From positions 248,001 to 312,000 of the forward strand of contig NZ_SORO01000001.1 in the NCBI RefSeq assembly GCF_004368965.1: a DNA stretch of 64,000 bases, written 5' to 3'. Both the position numbers and the translations under genes were made by a program. The notes under the pieces are model-generated. The model saw only the letters and a program-made list of their open reading frames with translations. It ran no database searches and had not been told where the DNA came from. Below, piece after piece: positions 45,294-52,789 of the stretch (position 1 is its first letter; every line of letters starts with the position of its first letter). The stretch is from Leptospira meyeri (GTDB lineage Bacteria > Spirochaetota > Leptospiria > Leptospirales > Leptospiraceae).

Positions 45294-45461
45294 TATCGGG
45301 AATGATTCTAGGTTATAATTTCTTCTTGTGGTTAATTGAGAAGGAACGAACGGTGAAACAATGTCTTTCTCCATCATCGGTCAATCAATAGAGTTGAAAT
45401 TACTTTTGGGAATTAATTAAGCAATCGAATCTCTATTTACTTCCGTAGGTGAACAGCATCC
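45294..45461 (+). repeat. Non-coding repeat, copy C
   Basis: The most diverged copy: TATCGGGAATGATTCTAGGTT, GGTGAAACAATGTCTTTCTCC, ATCATCGGTCAATC, CTCTATTTA. Its hairpin is GAGAAGG (45338-45344) with CTTTCTC (45365-45371); both arms differ from copy A, as expected for a conserved RNA stem. It starts 8 nt after the extended stop of the 44372 frame. The rest of the gap to 45629 shows nothing identifiable. Confidence 0.7.
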
Positions 45462-45629
45462 GATAATGATAATATATTTCATTGTGATGATCAATTATCT
45501 AAATTATCTATATTTAATAGGGATTTAAGAATGTTTTACGGCATGAGATTGAAATACTTACTTTATATTTTTTTTGCAAAGGACTGAGTTTTTCTTCCTT
45601 GGGAATTTATTAACACAATAAACATGATT

Positions 45630-46307
45630 TTAGAGTATTTCGTTAAAAAGGGAAGGTTGGTCTTTATCTTTGTTCTTCTTTGACTTTGACCAGATTAATT
45701 TATAGTCCATTTCTGATACATCAAATTGGTTAAGTAGGCTAGATGGATTTTCAGTATCGTTATTGAGCCATTTTGTGTAATTTGACATTGGCACGACCAC
45801 AGGTTGTCGATGATGAACTGTTTTTATTTTGTCATTCGCTTCGGTAGTAATAATAACAAAGCAGTCCCGATTATTTCCATCAGCATCGACATAAAGTAAA
45901 TTGAGACCTGCGAAAGCAAATAGTAGATTCGATGAACTAAAAATTTCATATTTTTCCGTTGTATATTTGTCTATTTCCTTCCATTCGAAATATGAAGTGG
46001 CTGGTACCAGGAGACGATTCCTCTTTAAAGCCTTTGACCAAAGGGGAGAAGAATCTAACTTTTCTATGGTTGCTACATTTACCTGATCTTTTAATGGTTT
46101 CCCATTAATAACGAGTTTTTTAGCACCCCAAGGTTTACTTTCTAGAACGTTTTGTGTGTTTGGTCTAACAATAACTTCTTCTATTTTTGATGGGAAAACT
46201 TCTTTTTCTATTCTCTCTTCCTTATTCCTTAAGACTTCTTCATATGATAACTCGAACTGTTCGATGACTTGAGAAGAGGATGCATTTAATGCATAACGAC
46301 CGCACAT
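45630..46307 (-). CDS. SRAP-domain protein (YedK/HMCES-like)
   Basis: A 225-residue SRAP protein. It has N-terminal MCGRYAL with the catalytic Cys2 exposed after Met removal, QVNVATIEKL (Asn77), VPATSYFEWKE (Glu108) and VHHRQPVVVP (His165). These are the residues by which YedK/HMCES forms a thiazolidine crosslink with abasic sites in single-stranded DNA. It is the last gene of a four-gene operon with a family-B polymerase and a RecA-like protein, which points to damage tolerance. Confidence 0.92.
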   Translation of the reverse strand: MCGRYALNASSSQVIEQFELSYEEVLRNKEERIEKEVFPSKIEEVIVRPNTQNVLESKPWGAKKLVINGKPLKDQVNVATIEKLDSSPLWSKALKRNRLLVPATSYFEWKEIDKYTTEKYEIFSSSNLLFAFAGLNLLYVDADGNNRDCFVIITTEANDKIKTVHHRQPVVVPMSNYTKWLNNDTENPSSLLNQFDVSEMDYKLIWSKSKKNKDKDQPSLFNEIL

Positions 46308-46323
46308 AGTCAGACTCTACCTT

Positions 46324-48582
46324 CTAGAATGCAAAAATCAATTGGTTTTGTCGTAGACTTTGGAAAAAAAGTTCGTCAAACAGGTGCTCTGCCACTTCCT
46401 CGAAAGCCTTAATTAAAAACTCTCGATAGAACGGTTTAAAAACATTGGGTTTAATTTTCGATTTTAGTATGGCTTCTTCAGAGGCATATTCCTTTGCACC
46501 AAACTTATTTCGAACTACTAAATACTTAATCTTTTCGCCTGGATTAATATCAATATTCAATTCTATTAGTTGCCTTATACTCTGCGTGGATTGGCTATTT
46601 ACTTTATATTCATCTAAACCTTTTGTAATGGTTCGTTTTAAGAGTAATGATTGCCAGGAAACTTGGTCTTCCGTGATTAATTTTTCAAACTTGTAAAAAA
46701 GTTGAATATAATCTTTTTTTTTACTTTTTAGTCCCTCGATAGTATCAGATTCCTGAAATAATTTAATTAATTCATTCTGGAATACTTTGATAAATTCAGG
46801 TGTATCTTTTCGCCTGATGAATATACCTCTGACTTTTAATTTTCCAGATTTAAATTTACCAAAGTATCTATTGACCACACCTATTTGAGGGTCTTGCTTG
46901 GACGAAGGGAATACCAACCATGCATATTCACCCTCAATTTTTAGATCTATCTTTGTTGATTCTCCAATTGTTCGACAGAGAGTTTGTATCCTATCGTGTT
47001 CAATAATACTTCCATCATCAGTCGCAACAAATAGGGAATCGGTCATCATATGCAAAACAAGTAAATTACTATCTTCGATGATATCTTTAGCAGTTAACAA
47101 AACTTCTCTACCTATCGCTGTTACAGACTCGTGGCTCTCTAGTCTTCCAAATTTTGCATTTCGATACCCTAAGTAGCCAAAAGAAGTGACAAGCATCCAT
47201 TTTAATGCATTTTGCCTAGCTTCATAGATATCCGATTCTTCCGATTCTAATTTCTGTTTATAAAATTTTCGACGGTCTAAGATATTTTCCAACGCTTCTG
47301 ATACCACCCCCCTTCGCTTACCACAAATATAGTAATCCGTACCAGGTATGAACCACTTTTCTGTTTCATTTATGCAACATAGACAGTTCACCGTCTCTGG
47401 GCTGAGGTTATAGGTCGACATGATAGATGGATACATTTGGGCAAAGTCAAGTTGAATGATATTCTCTAGAATCACGCCTAACGACATATCTGGTATACTG
47501 ACGAGACCGCCTTTATCTACTCTGATTAAATCATATAGAGTCCTTTTATTTTCTATTGATGATTTTTGCCAGGGCACTAAGTAATCATGCTGAAATGCAA
47601 TTGCCGTTTCAATATTGGTTAAGGCAGTGCCCGTGCTAGACCTTGCCATTTTTTGTATAGGAATTCGACTCAATCGTGCGAGTTCAATGATACCGTATAG
47701 AAATGATTCTTTGAAAATGAATGAATTGTTGCTATCGATATGAAGCCGACCAAATAGCGGATAACTGGACGCTCTATAGATGACCTGACCATAGGTTTCG
47801 AATGATGTACCTTTATTGGTGATCTTCCTTATGGTTGGATTTTTATCCCTATCGAATAACAAAGGGAATTTTAGCTTTTGAGCCAAGCTAAATAAAAATG
47901 GAAATATCGCCTGATCTCCAAATGAACTCAAAATTATATCTGGATCATAAAGCTGTAAAATTTCATTGATTCTTTTTAATAAAACCAATGCATTTTCATA
48001 AAATAGCTCTTCATAAAACGTTTCACCAATTCGGAAAACTAAAGGGTTTTCTTGTGAATATGCTATACGATGGTTTTCCTTGAAGGCAATTTCTAAGTAA
48101 GTTAGCTTCGGGTATTGATAGTCATAATCTTTTAAATTTGAGATCGTTTGGATATTTAGAATCTTCTCACCTTCATATTCAACCTTTACGATCCCGAATG
48201 GGTATATGTTTTTTTCAGCTAGGTAAGATGTGGTAATATCGATGTCAGAATGGAAGATTTCTAATTTTTCATAAAATGCATAAAGCTTTTGATAAATCTT
48301 TTTGAGGACTGTTGGTTTCGTAATTTGTATTTTACTTACCGAAATCCATTCTCCTGTGTAAAACGCTTTTTTCGTTATCGTTTCGGGTTCTCGATGCAAT
48401 GCATTTAAGTCACGTAATCGACGGACGAACCTTTCTTCATAGCTTGGGTTGCCTTTAATATAAATCGTTGGATAAAAAGAATCAATGAAACATTTAATTG
48501 AATCGCCGTTTTTTATCCAAAGGACGATTTGATCTTCAACGTTATAAATATCAAATAAGTAACCTTCAAATTTTGCTTTCAT
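46324..48582 (-). CDS. Family-B DNA polymerase with degenerate proofreading motifs
   Basis: A 752-residue protein. Polymerase motif A is QLDFAQMYPSIMSTYNLSP (Asp379), motif B is LKWMLVTSFGYLGY (Lys461...Tyr470), and motif C is LHMMTDSLF, where the usual DTD reads MTD so the first Asp is missing. The exonuclease region lacks D-x-E (Exo I position around 160-167) and N...F-D (DPDIILSSFGD), so proofreading is probably lost. It resembles E. coli Pol II in layout but not in these residues. Overlaps the preceding small gene by 17 nt. A lesion-bypass or structural role is an inference. Confidence 0.85.
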   Translation of the reverse strand: MKAKFEGYLFDIYNVEDQIVLWIKNGDSIKCFIDSFYPTIYIKGNPSYEERFVRRLRDLNALHREPETITKKAFYTGEWISVSKIQITKPTVLKKIYQKLYAFYEKLEIFHSDIDITTSYLAEKNIYPFGIVKVEYEGEKILNIQTISNLKDYDYQYPKLTYLEIAFKENHRIAYSQENPLVFRIGETFYEELFYENALVLLKRINEILQLYDPDIILSSFGDQAIFPFLFSLAQKLKFPLLFDRDKNPTIRKITNKGTSFETYGQVIYRASSYPLFGRLHIDSNNSFIFKESFLYGIIELARLSRIPIQKMARSSTGTALTNIETAIAFQHDYLVPWQKSSIENKRTLYDLIRVDKGGLVSIPDMSLGVILENIIQLDFAQMYPSIMSTYNLSPETVNCLCCINETEKWFIPGTDYYICGKRRGVVSEALENILDRRKFYKQKLESEESDIYEARQNALKWMLVTSFGYLGYRNAKFGRLESHESVTAIGREVLLTAKDIIEDSNLLVLHMMTDSLFVATDDGSIIEHDRIQTLCRTIGESTKIDLKIEGEYAWLVFPSSKQDPQIGVVNRYFGKFKSGKLKVRGIFIRRKDTPEFIKVFQNELIKLFQESDTIEGLKSKKKDYIQLFYKFEKLITEDQVSWQSLLLKRTITKGLDEYKVNSQSTQSIRQLIELNIDINPGEKIKYLVVRNKFGAKEYASEEAILKSKIKPNVFKPFYREFLIKAFEEVAEHLFDELFFQSLRQNQLIFAF

Positions 48583-48862
48583 TACTATTATTCAACCGCT
48601 CAATCTGTGCTTGAAGGTTTTTTAACACCTTTTTCATATCTTCCAAATCGGTTTTCATTTCTACATAGGCGGACAGCAAAACTGTTTCGATGGAATACGG
48701 ATTCGAAGCCATGACACCAGCAACTAATTGACGTTTACCGATACGCATGATTTCATCAAATGCTTCTTTATGTTTTTTTGCTAAACCTCTCTTGAAATCT
48801 TTGAATCTATCGTCAGAAAGAGATTGAATTTGTCGTGAGTAGGGATTGATTGTTCTGCCCAT
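48566..48862 (-). CDS. Small helical protein of the polymerase operon
   Basis: 98 residues starting MGRTINPYSRQIQSLSDDR. It is mostly helical with a C-terminal coiled coil (MKTDLEDMKKVLKNLQAQIERLNN). AGAGGA sits 8 nt before the ATG and fixes the start, although this overlaps the upstream gene by 50 nt in another frame. No family recognised. It may be a subunit or adaptor linking the RecA-like protein and the polymerase. Confidence 0.7.
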   Translation of the reverse strand: MGRTINPYSRQIQSLSDDRFKDFKRGLAKKHKEAFDEIMRIGKRQLVAGVMASNPYSIETVLLSAYVEMKTDLEDMKKVLKNLQAQIERLNNSNESKI

Positions 48863-49400
48863 TATTTTTTCCTCTTTTACTTGGTAATGTTTCAGGGAGT
48901 TGAATAATTTTTCCGCATTTCTTTAAATTATGTAGGTATTGAAAATAGGTTACATCATCCTTGGGTGTTGACTCAGAGAAGATAAACGGAATTTTCAATT
49001 GAACGAAGCGTTCCAATTTCTGTGTAAGAATATTCAATAAATGAATTCGCTCATCTTTTTTTACATCTCCATCGAAGAATTGCTTTGATGGTGCCAAAAA
49101 AATATTAATAGCAGGCTCACATTCGTTTACTCGGTAATCAGTTGCAATTGAGTTAAAAAGGTCTAGGAGCTGATAGGGGGTAAAGGCCCGCTGAAGAGTG
49201 ACATTATGTAGTGCGAAAAAGTCCAAACCCTTCGTTGCTTCGGCTAGTTGCATTGCCCGTAAGCGAATAGCACAGTCGATAATATGTACTTTTTGATGGT
49301 TTGCCAATAGACGTTCAATAATCGTATGAGCTACCGAATTGGCAGACCGACCCATTACAACCGTGTTCATAAAATTGGCAGGAATTAGTTCGGGAACCAT
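48813..49400 (-). CDS. RecA-like protein without Walker motifs
   Basis: A 195-residue protein. The layout looks like a RecA/Rad51-type core: a strand and loop at MNTVVMGRSANSVAHTII where a P-loop should be but no GKT/GKS, HIIDCAIRLRAMQ, then FTPYQLLDLFNSI, a Walker-B-like strand AINIFLAPSKQFFDGDV without the usual acidic end, and FIFSES. It therefore seems unable to bind ATP normally. It heads the polymerase - SRAP operon, as ImuA/RecA-like proteins accompany mutagenic polymerases in other bacteria. The family match is moderate. The gap 49401-49692 holds only the promoter at 49558. Confidence 0.55.
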   Translation of the reverse strand: MVPELIPANFMNTVVMGRSANSVAHTIIERLLANHQKVHIIDCAIRLRAMQLAEATKGLDFFALHNVTLQRAFTPYQLLDLFNSIATDYRVNECEPAINIFLAPSKQFFDGDVKKDERIHLLNILTQKLERFVQLKIPFIFSESTPKDDVTYFQYLHNLKKCGKIIQLPETLPSKRGKNNGQNNQSLLTTNSISF

Positions 49401-49557
49401 AATGTTAAATTTTCAGGCTTTCTAAAAAAAGCAAACATTTATATGCTTAACAAATAGATAGTAAATTAAAAAATGCAGGAAAAAAGCTGAAATTTGTCGC
49501 TATTTGGTATCCTCGATTAGCCATAATATTGGTTTCTTTATGTCACAATCTAAGGAT

Positions 49558-49585
49558 TTGACAATTCAGCAGAATACCGTATTAT
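49558..49585 (+). promoter_or_regulatory. Sigma70-like promoter
   Basis: TTGACA (49558-49563), 16-nt spacer, TATTAT (49580-49585), about 100 nt upstream of the small gene at 49693. Confidence 0.5.
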
Positions 49586-49692
49586 TGCAGATCAAAATCA
49601 GATAAGAATGGATGAATGAATTTACTAATTCATGCATCGATATTCAATGATTTGTGATTTTAAGGATGTTTCATAAATCAATAGGTTAGTAA

Positions 49693-49917
49693 TTGAAAGA
49701 AACTCATATTAAAAAAAAAGGCAACGAAAGTCATTTATTCTTAATAAAAGAAGAAGGCCACCTACAATCTTTTTGCGGTCTCCATTCAATGCCTGATTAT
49801 CAATTTAAAAATCTAAAAAATATATTCTATTCGAAAGAAGAATTAAGACATTACTTAACTAACACTACAACTTTAATATGTGATATTTGTAGAAACAAAT
49901 TCAAAATGATTACCTAA
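49693..49917 (+). CDS. Small cysteine-containing protein, possible zinc ribbon
   Basis: 74 residues from TTG 49693. It has SFCGLHSM and LICDICRNKF, so a C..H / C..C zinc-binding arrangement is possible, with a basic start (KETHIKKKGNESH). No named family. It is convergent with the Xre gene and preceded by a good promoter. Confidence 0.55.
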   Translation: MKETHIKKKGNESHLFLIKEEGHLQSFCGLHSMPDYQFKNLKNIFYSKEELRHYLTNTTTLICDICRNKFKMIT

Positions 49918-49933
49918 TCTAAAATTACGATGT

Positions 49934-50182
49934 TTAATTGTCCTCTCCGAAGCTTTTTAAAGAAGGTAAATCCAACAAGGTTTTAGGGGGGACATTTAAA
50001 TTTTGGGCTATTATTATCAAACTCTTAAATGAAGGAAAGGTCTCTCCCTTTTCAATTCTTTGATAATTTCTAACACTTAAGTCAACACCAGCGGTCTTTT
50101 CCTGGCTTAAATTCAATTCCTGTCGAACTTTTAACAAATTTGTAGAAAATTCAGCTAATACTAACTTCCAATCTAGGCTCAC
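49934..50182 (-). CDS. Xre-family helix-turn-helix regulator
   Basis: An 82-residue, single Xre/Cro HTH domain. The segment LLKVRQELNLSQEKTAGVDLSVRNYQRIEKG contains the typical LR...gLsQ..la....s...is..E.G spacing, and ends with LNVPPKTLLDL. It probably regulates the divergent operon at 50323, whose promoter lies within 100 nt of its start. Confidence 0.85.
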   Translation of the reverse strand: MSLDWKLVLAEFSTNLLKVRQELNLSQEKTAGVDLSVRNYQRIEKGETFPSFKSLIIIAQNLNVPPKTLLDLPSLKSFGEDN

Positions 50183-50252
50183 AGCTATATTTTAGAATGA
50201 AACTGAATAATTCGCCACGATCCTATGGTCACGGCGAAAACGTCGCTTTTTG

Positions 50253-50281
50253 TTGACAAATTTCATCATAATCAGTATAAC
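50253..50281 (+). promoter_or_regulatory. Strong sigma70-like promoter of the membrane operon
   Basis: TTGACA (50253-50258), 17-nt spacer, TATAAC (50276-50281), about 40 nt before ATG 50323. It is the best promoter match in this part and lies in the divergent gap with the Xre gene. Confidence 0.7.
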
Positions 50282-50322
50282 ATCCAAACGAAGATTAAAT
50301 TTAACGGAAGTGAGGTTATACT

Positions 50323-50478
50323 ATGTCCGAAAATGAAAAACAAAACGGGCCTAAAAAATCAGTTTCTTATGAATCGAGAAGTTTTTTCGATCATCTGTTG
50401 ATCATTTGTTGTACTTGGGGCTTGGGTTATATTTGCTATGGCTGTAGAAAAAAGACCGTTACTAGTAACAAATATTAA
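50323..50478 (+). CDS. Small cysteine-rich membrane peptide (51 aa)
   Basis: A 51-codon frame with a hydrophilic start (MSENEKQNGPKK), then a short hydrophobic and cysteine-rich segment LLIICCTWGLGYICYGC and a basic end. GGAAGTGAGG precedes the ATG and the strong promoter lies upstream. Its TAA abuts the TTG start of the next gene, which supports it being translated. No family recognised. Confidence 0.6.
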   Translation: MSENEKQNGPKKSVSYESRSFFDHLLIICCTWGLGYICYGCRKKTVTSNKY

Positions 50479-51180
50479 TTGAAACAATTAATAGATATCA
50501 TTAGGCCATTTGTGGCGATTAGTATTTCAATTCCCATTAATTTAGTGATATTTCTGGGAATCGTATATTTTTCTCTCACAAAACAAAGGAAAAATAAATA
50601 CAAACTAGCTCAGTATTCAGCTAGGTTAATTCTCTTTATAGGCGGTCAAAAGGTTACATCAACAAAAGAAGAAAAAGCAGATAATAATTCTAATGCTTAC
50701 TATCTCGGAAATTTCATAGGTATTGAATCACTGCCAGCGTTAATATTCGCTATCGATGAACCAACATGCCTTATTTTACGCTGGTTCAATTTTTTTATCC
50801 CAATTTTCGGATGGGCTTTCTTTCTCTTAGACTTTATCCCTTTTTCTAGAAAATTTTCTAGATTTCAAAATCAGATTAAAAAAAGAATTCTCGATGATGA
50901 TTATTCGGTAGTGAATTTTCCTGGAGGATTTCATTTTCTAAAAAGAGATGATAAATCTAAAGTTTTTAAATCTGTTACATTGAATCCATTCAATCGGGAT
51001 ATCAAAATTATACCATTCGCTATAACCGAGCATTCTTTGAAACAATCAGTTTGGTATAGAAGCGAAATTAAAATAAAGTTTTTTTCAGAAATACAATTCA
51101 ATTCAGAAAAATCTAAGAAAGAGCAGATTCAAAACATAGAATCAACGATACGAATGTACTTAGATACTCAAAGCATTTAA
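50479..51180 (+). CDS. Degenerate PlsC-like acyltransferase
   Basis: A 233-residue membrane protein starting with a transmembrane segment (FVAISISIPINLVIFLGIVYFSL). The lysophospholipid acyltransferase order can be followed: an N-x... block (YLGNFIGIESLP) in place of NHxxxxD, PIFGWAFFLLDFIPFSR, VVNFPGGFHF in place of FPEGTR, and IKIIPFAI. The catalytic His/Asp pair is absent, so it is either inactive or mechanistically changed. TTG start directly follows the 51-aa gene's stop. Confidence 0.6.
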   Translation: MKQLIDIIRPFVAISISIPINLVIFLGIVYFSLTKQRKNKYKLAQYSARLILFIGGQKVTSTKEEKADNNSNAYYLGNFIGIESLPALIFAIDEPTCLILRWFNFFIPIFGWAFFLLDFIPFSRKFSRFQNQIKKRILDDDYSVVNFPGGFHFLKRDDKSKVFKSVTLNPFNRDIKIIPFAITEHSLKQSVWYRSEIKIKFFSEIQFNSEKSKKEQIQNIESTIRMYLDTQSI

Positions 51181-51205
51181 AAAAGTTTAATATAGGGAGA
51201 TAAGA

Positions 51206-52240
51206 ATGAAGAAAAGTATTTATAAAAAATTGGGATTCGTAATGATATTAATTCAATTTTTAATCTTAAATTGTAGTTCAACTAATTCAAAGTCAGAGTT
51301 GGAAAAAAACAATAGAGCTTTGAGTGAAAAAATTCTGTTGATAAATGAAAAATCAAAAGTTTTCGACGATTTTATGATAAATAACGAAAAAAATGATTCA
51401 ATATTATTAGTCAACCCGATTGAAAAATTTACTGCATCGATCGTAGGAAATATAACAAAAGAATGTGATGGTTGTGGCGAAAAAGCGGAATTAAAACCTT
51501 TTGAAGATGGGGTATTTAAAACTATTCACAATTTCGATCATTTTTATAAGTCTGAAGATTCGAATTCATTTTATCCTAGTTTTAAAAATCTTTTTAAAAA
51601 TGATATTTCATTAAAATCGTTTTCATCATTTGAAAAAATATTGGAACGGAGAAAAAGCCAATATAAAGAAATTGATCCATTTAAAAGAGCAGAAGTAAAA
51701 ATTGAAGACGATGATTTTTTATATAAGAAAAAGAAATATGCTTTTATTGAATTGAAATTCGAAATAAATAATTATTCACTAGAAGCGAAAAAATATAATA
51801 TTGATGGGTTTTTTAACAATAAAGTAGAATTATATATTACGCCAGAGGTTGCTAAAGAGGCGAAAGAAAGTGGTCATGCAATTTTGCTTTTTCAAGTTGA
51901 AATAGGCTCCCCAAAAGAATTTAAATACATAGCACGTAATTGTACAAACTATAATCAATCAGTTCAAGAATGTTTGAAATTTAGTGACGAGAGTAAAGAA
52001 ATTACATTATTTAACACAACAGTTAGTCGAAGTTTTTTGGTTTTATTGGATAAACGTTTTTCTTATGAAAAAATTTCAGGCAGCAAAATGGAAATAGGGA
52101 CAGTTGATGTTGCGGTAATTAATAAGGTGATTTCATTAAAAATAAAAAAATATTCAGATTATCTTAATTTGAACGGTAATATTTATCTGAAAGAACTATT
52201 TGCTGATTTAGATTTTTTTAAGAATAGAATTTATTATTAA
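51206..52240 (+). CDS. Lipoprotein, unknown function
   Basis: A 344-residue protein with a signal peptide ending QFLILNCSS (lipobox). A coiled-coil start (SKSELEKNNRALSEKILLINEK), a Cys pair TKECDGCGEK near residue 90, and a beta-rich remainder follow. No recognised family. GGGAG precedes ATG 51206. It is third in an operon of a small membrane peptide, a PlsC-like protein, this lipoprotein and a 119-aa protein. Confidence 0.75.
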   Translation: MKKSIYKKLGFVMILIQFLILNCSSTNSKSELEKNNRALSEKILLINEKSKVFDDFMINNEKNDSILLVNPIEKFTASIVGNITKECDGCGEKAELKPFEDGVFKTIHNFDHFYKSEDSNSFYPSFKNLFKNDISLKSFSSFEKILERRKSQYKEIDPFKRAEVKIEDDDFLYKKKKYAFIELKFEINNYSLEAKKYNIDGFFNNKVELYITPEVAKEAKESGHAILLFQVEIGSPKEFKYIARNCTNYNQSVQECLKFSDESKEITLFNTTVSRSFLVLLDKRFSYEKISGSKMEIGTVDVAVINKVISLKIKKYSDYLNLNGNIYLKELFADLDFFKNRIYY

Positions 52241-52262
52241 ATATAAAGTAAGCTTCGGATCA

Positions 52263-52622
52263 TTGAAAGTTCAGGCTATAAATATGGAAGATTTTAAGGT
52301 AAGGATTTTTAATATCGAAGAGAAAAATCGATTTCAAAGTATTTTGAAAATTCTGAATAATTACTATAAACAAAATTCCAAGAATGATGTCCATAGTGAG
52401 AAGCGGGAAAGGATAGCTCATTTTAAACCTGACAAATTTACCCTAATGGTGAAATACTTAGGTGATTTTTCTTATGAAATAAATTGTGAATCTGAAGAAA
52501 TTAATTATTCTTGGATTCATATTGATAGTATATCCGATGAAAGGATTAGAATAAAAGAGCTAGGTATTCAAGATCATCCAATATTCGAAATAGATTGTCT
52601 CGGCGATATATTTATGCAATAG
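52263..52622 (+). CDS. Hypothetical protein
   Basis: 119 residues from TTG 52263, or 112 from ATG 52284 (MEDFKVRIF). Acidic, no signal or membrane segment; contains FTLMVKYLGDFSYEINCESEE and ends IDCLGDIFMQ. No family recognised. The interval after it up to 52789 is very AT-rich and shows no feature. Confidence 0.55.
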   Translation: MKVQAINMEDFKVRIFNIEEKNRFQSILKILNNYYKQNSKNDVHSEKRERIAHFKPDKFTLMVKYLGDFSYEINCESEEINYSWIHIDSISDERIRIKELGIQDHPIFEIDCLGDIFMQ

Positions 52623-52789
52623 GGGAATAATCAGATCGATATAATATTTTCAAATTCAAAAAATATATTTCTTAAGTAATTTTAATTATTAAACTTCTCA
52701 TTTTTATTTTAAATATTAATTAAGTAGTTTAGGTGATCCAAAAAATAAGAAATTTATACCAATCCGTATTTTTTAGATAAAAGAGAATC

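Noticed and set aside
23681..45461. Trailer repeats as retron or CRISPR components
   Set aside because: No reverse transcriptase and no Cas genes in the window, the copies are ~10 kb apart and no regularly spaced short repeats were seen.
49433..49456. LexA-type box (TTTGN5CAAA) before the polymerase operon
   Set aside because: The minus strand reads TTTGTTAAGCATA, one base off the motif in an AT-rich region; too weak to call.
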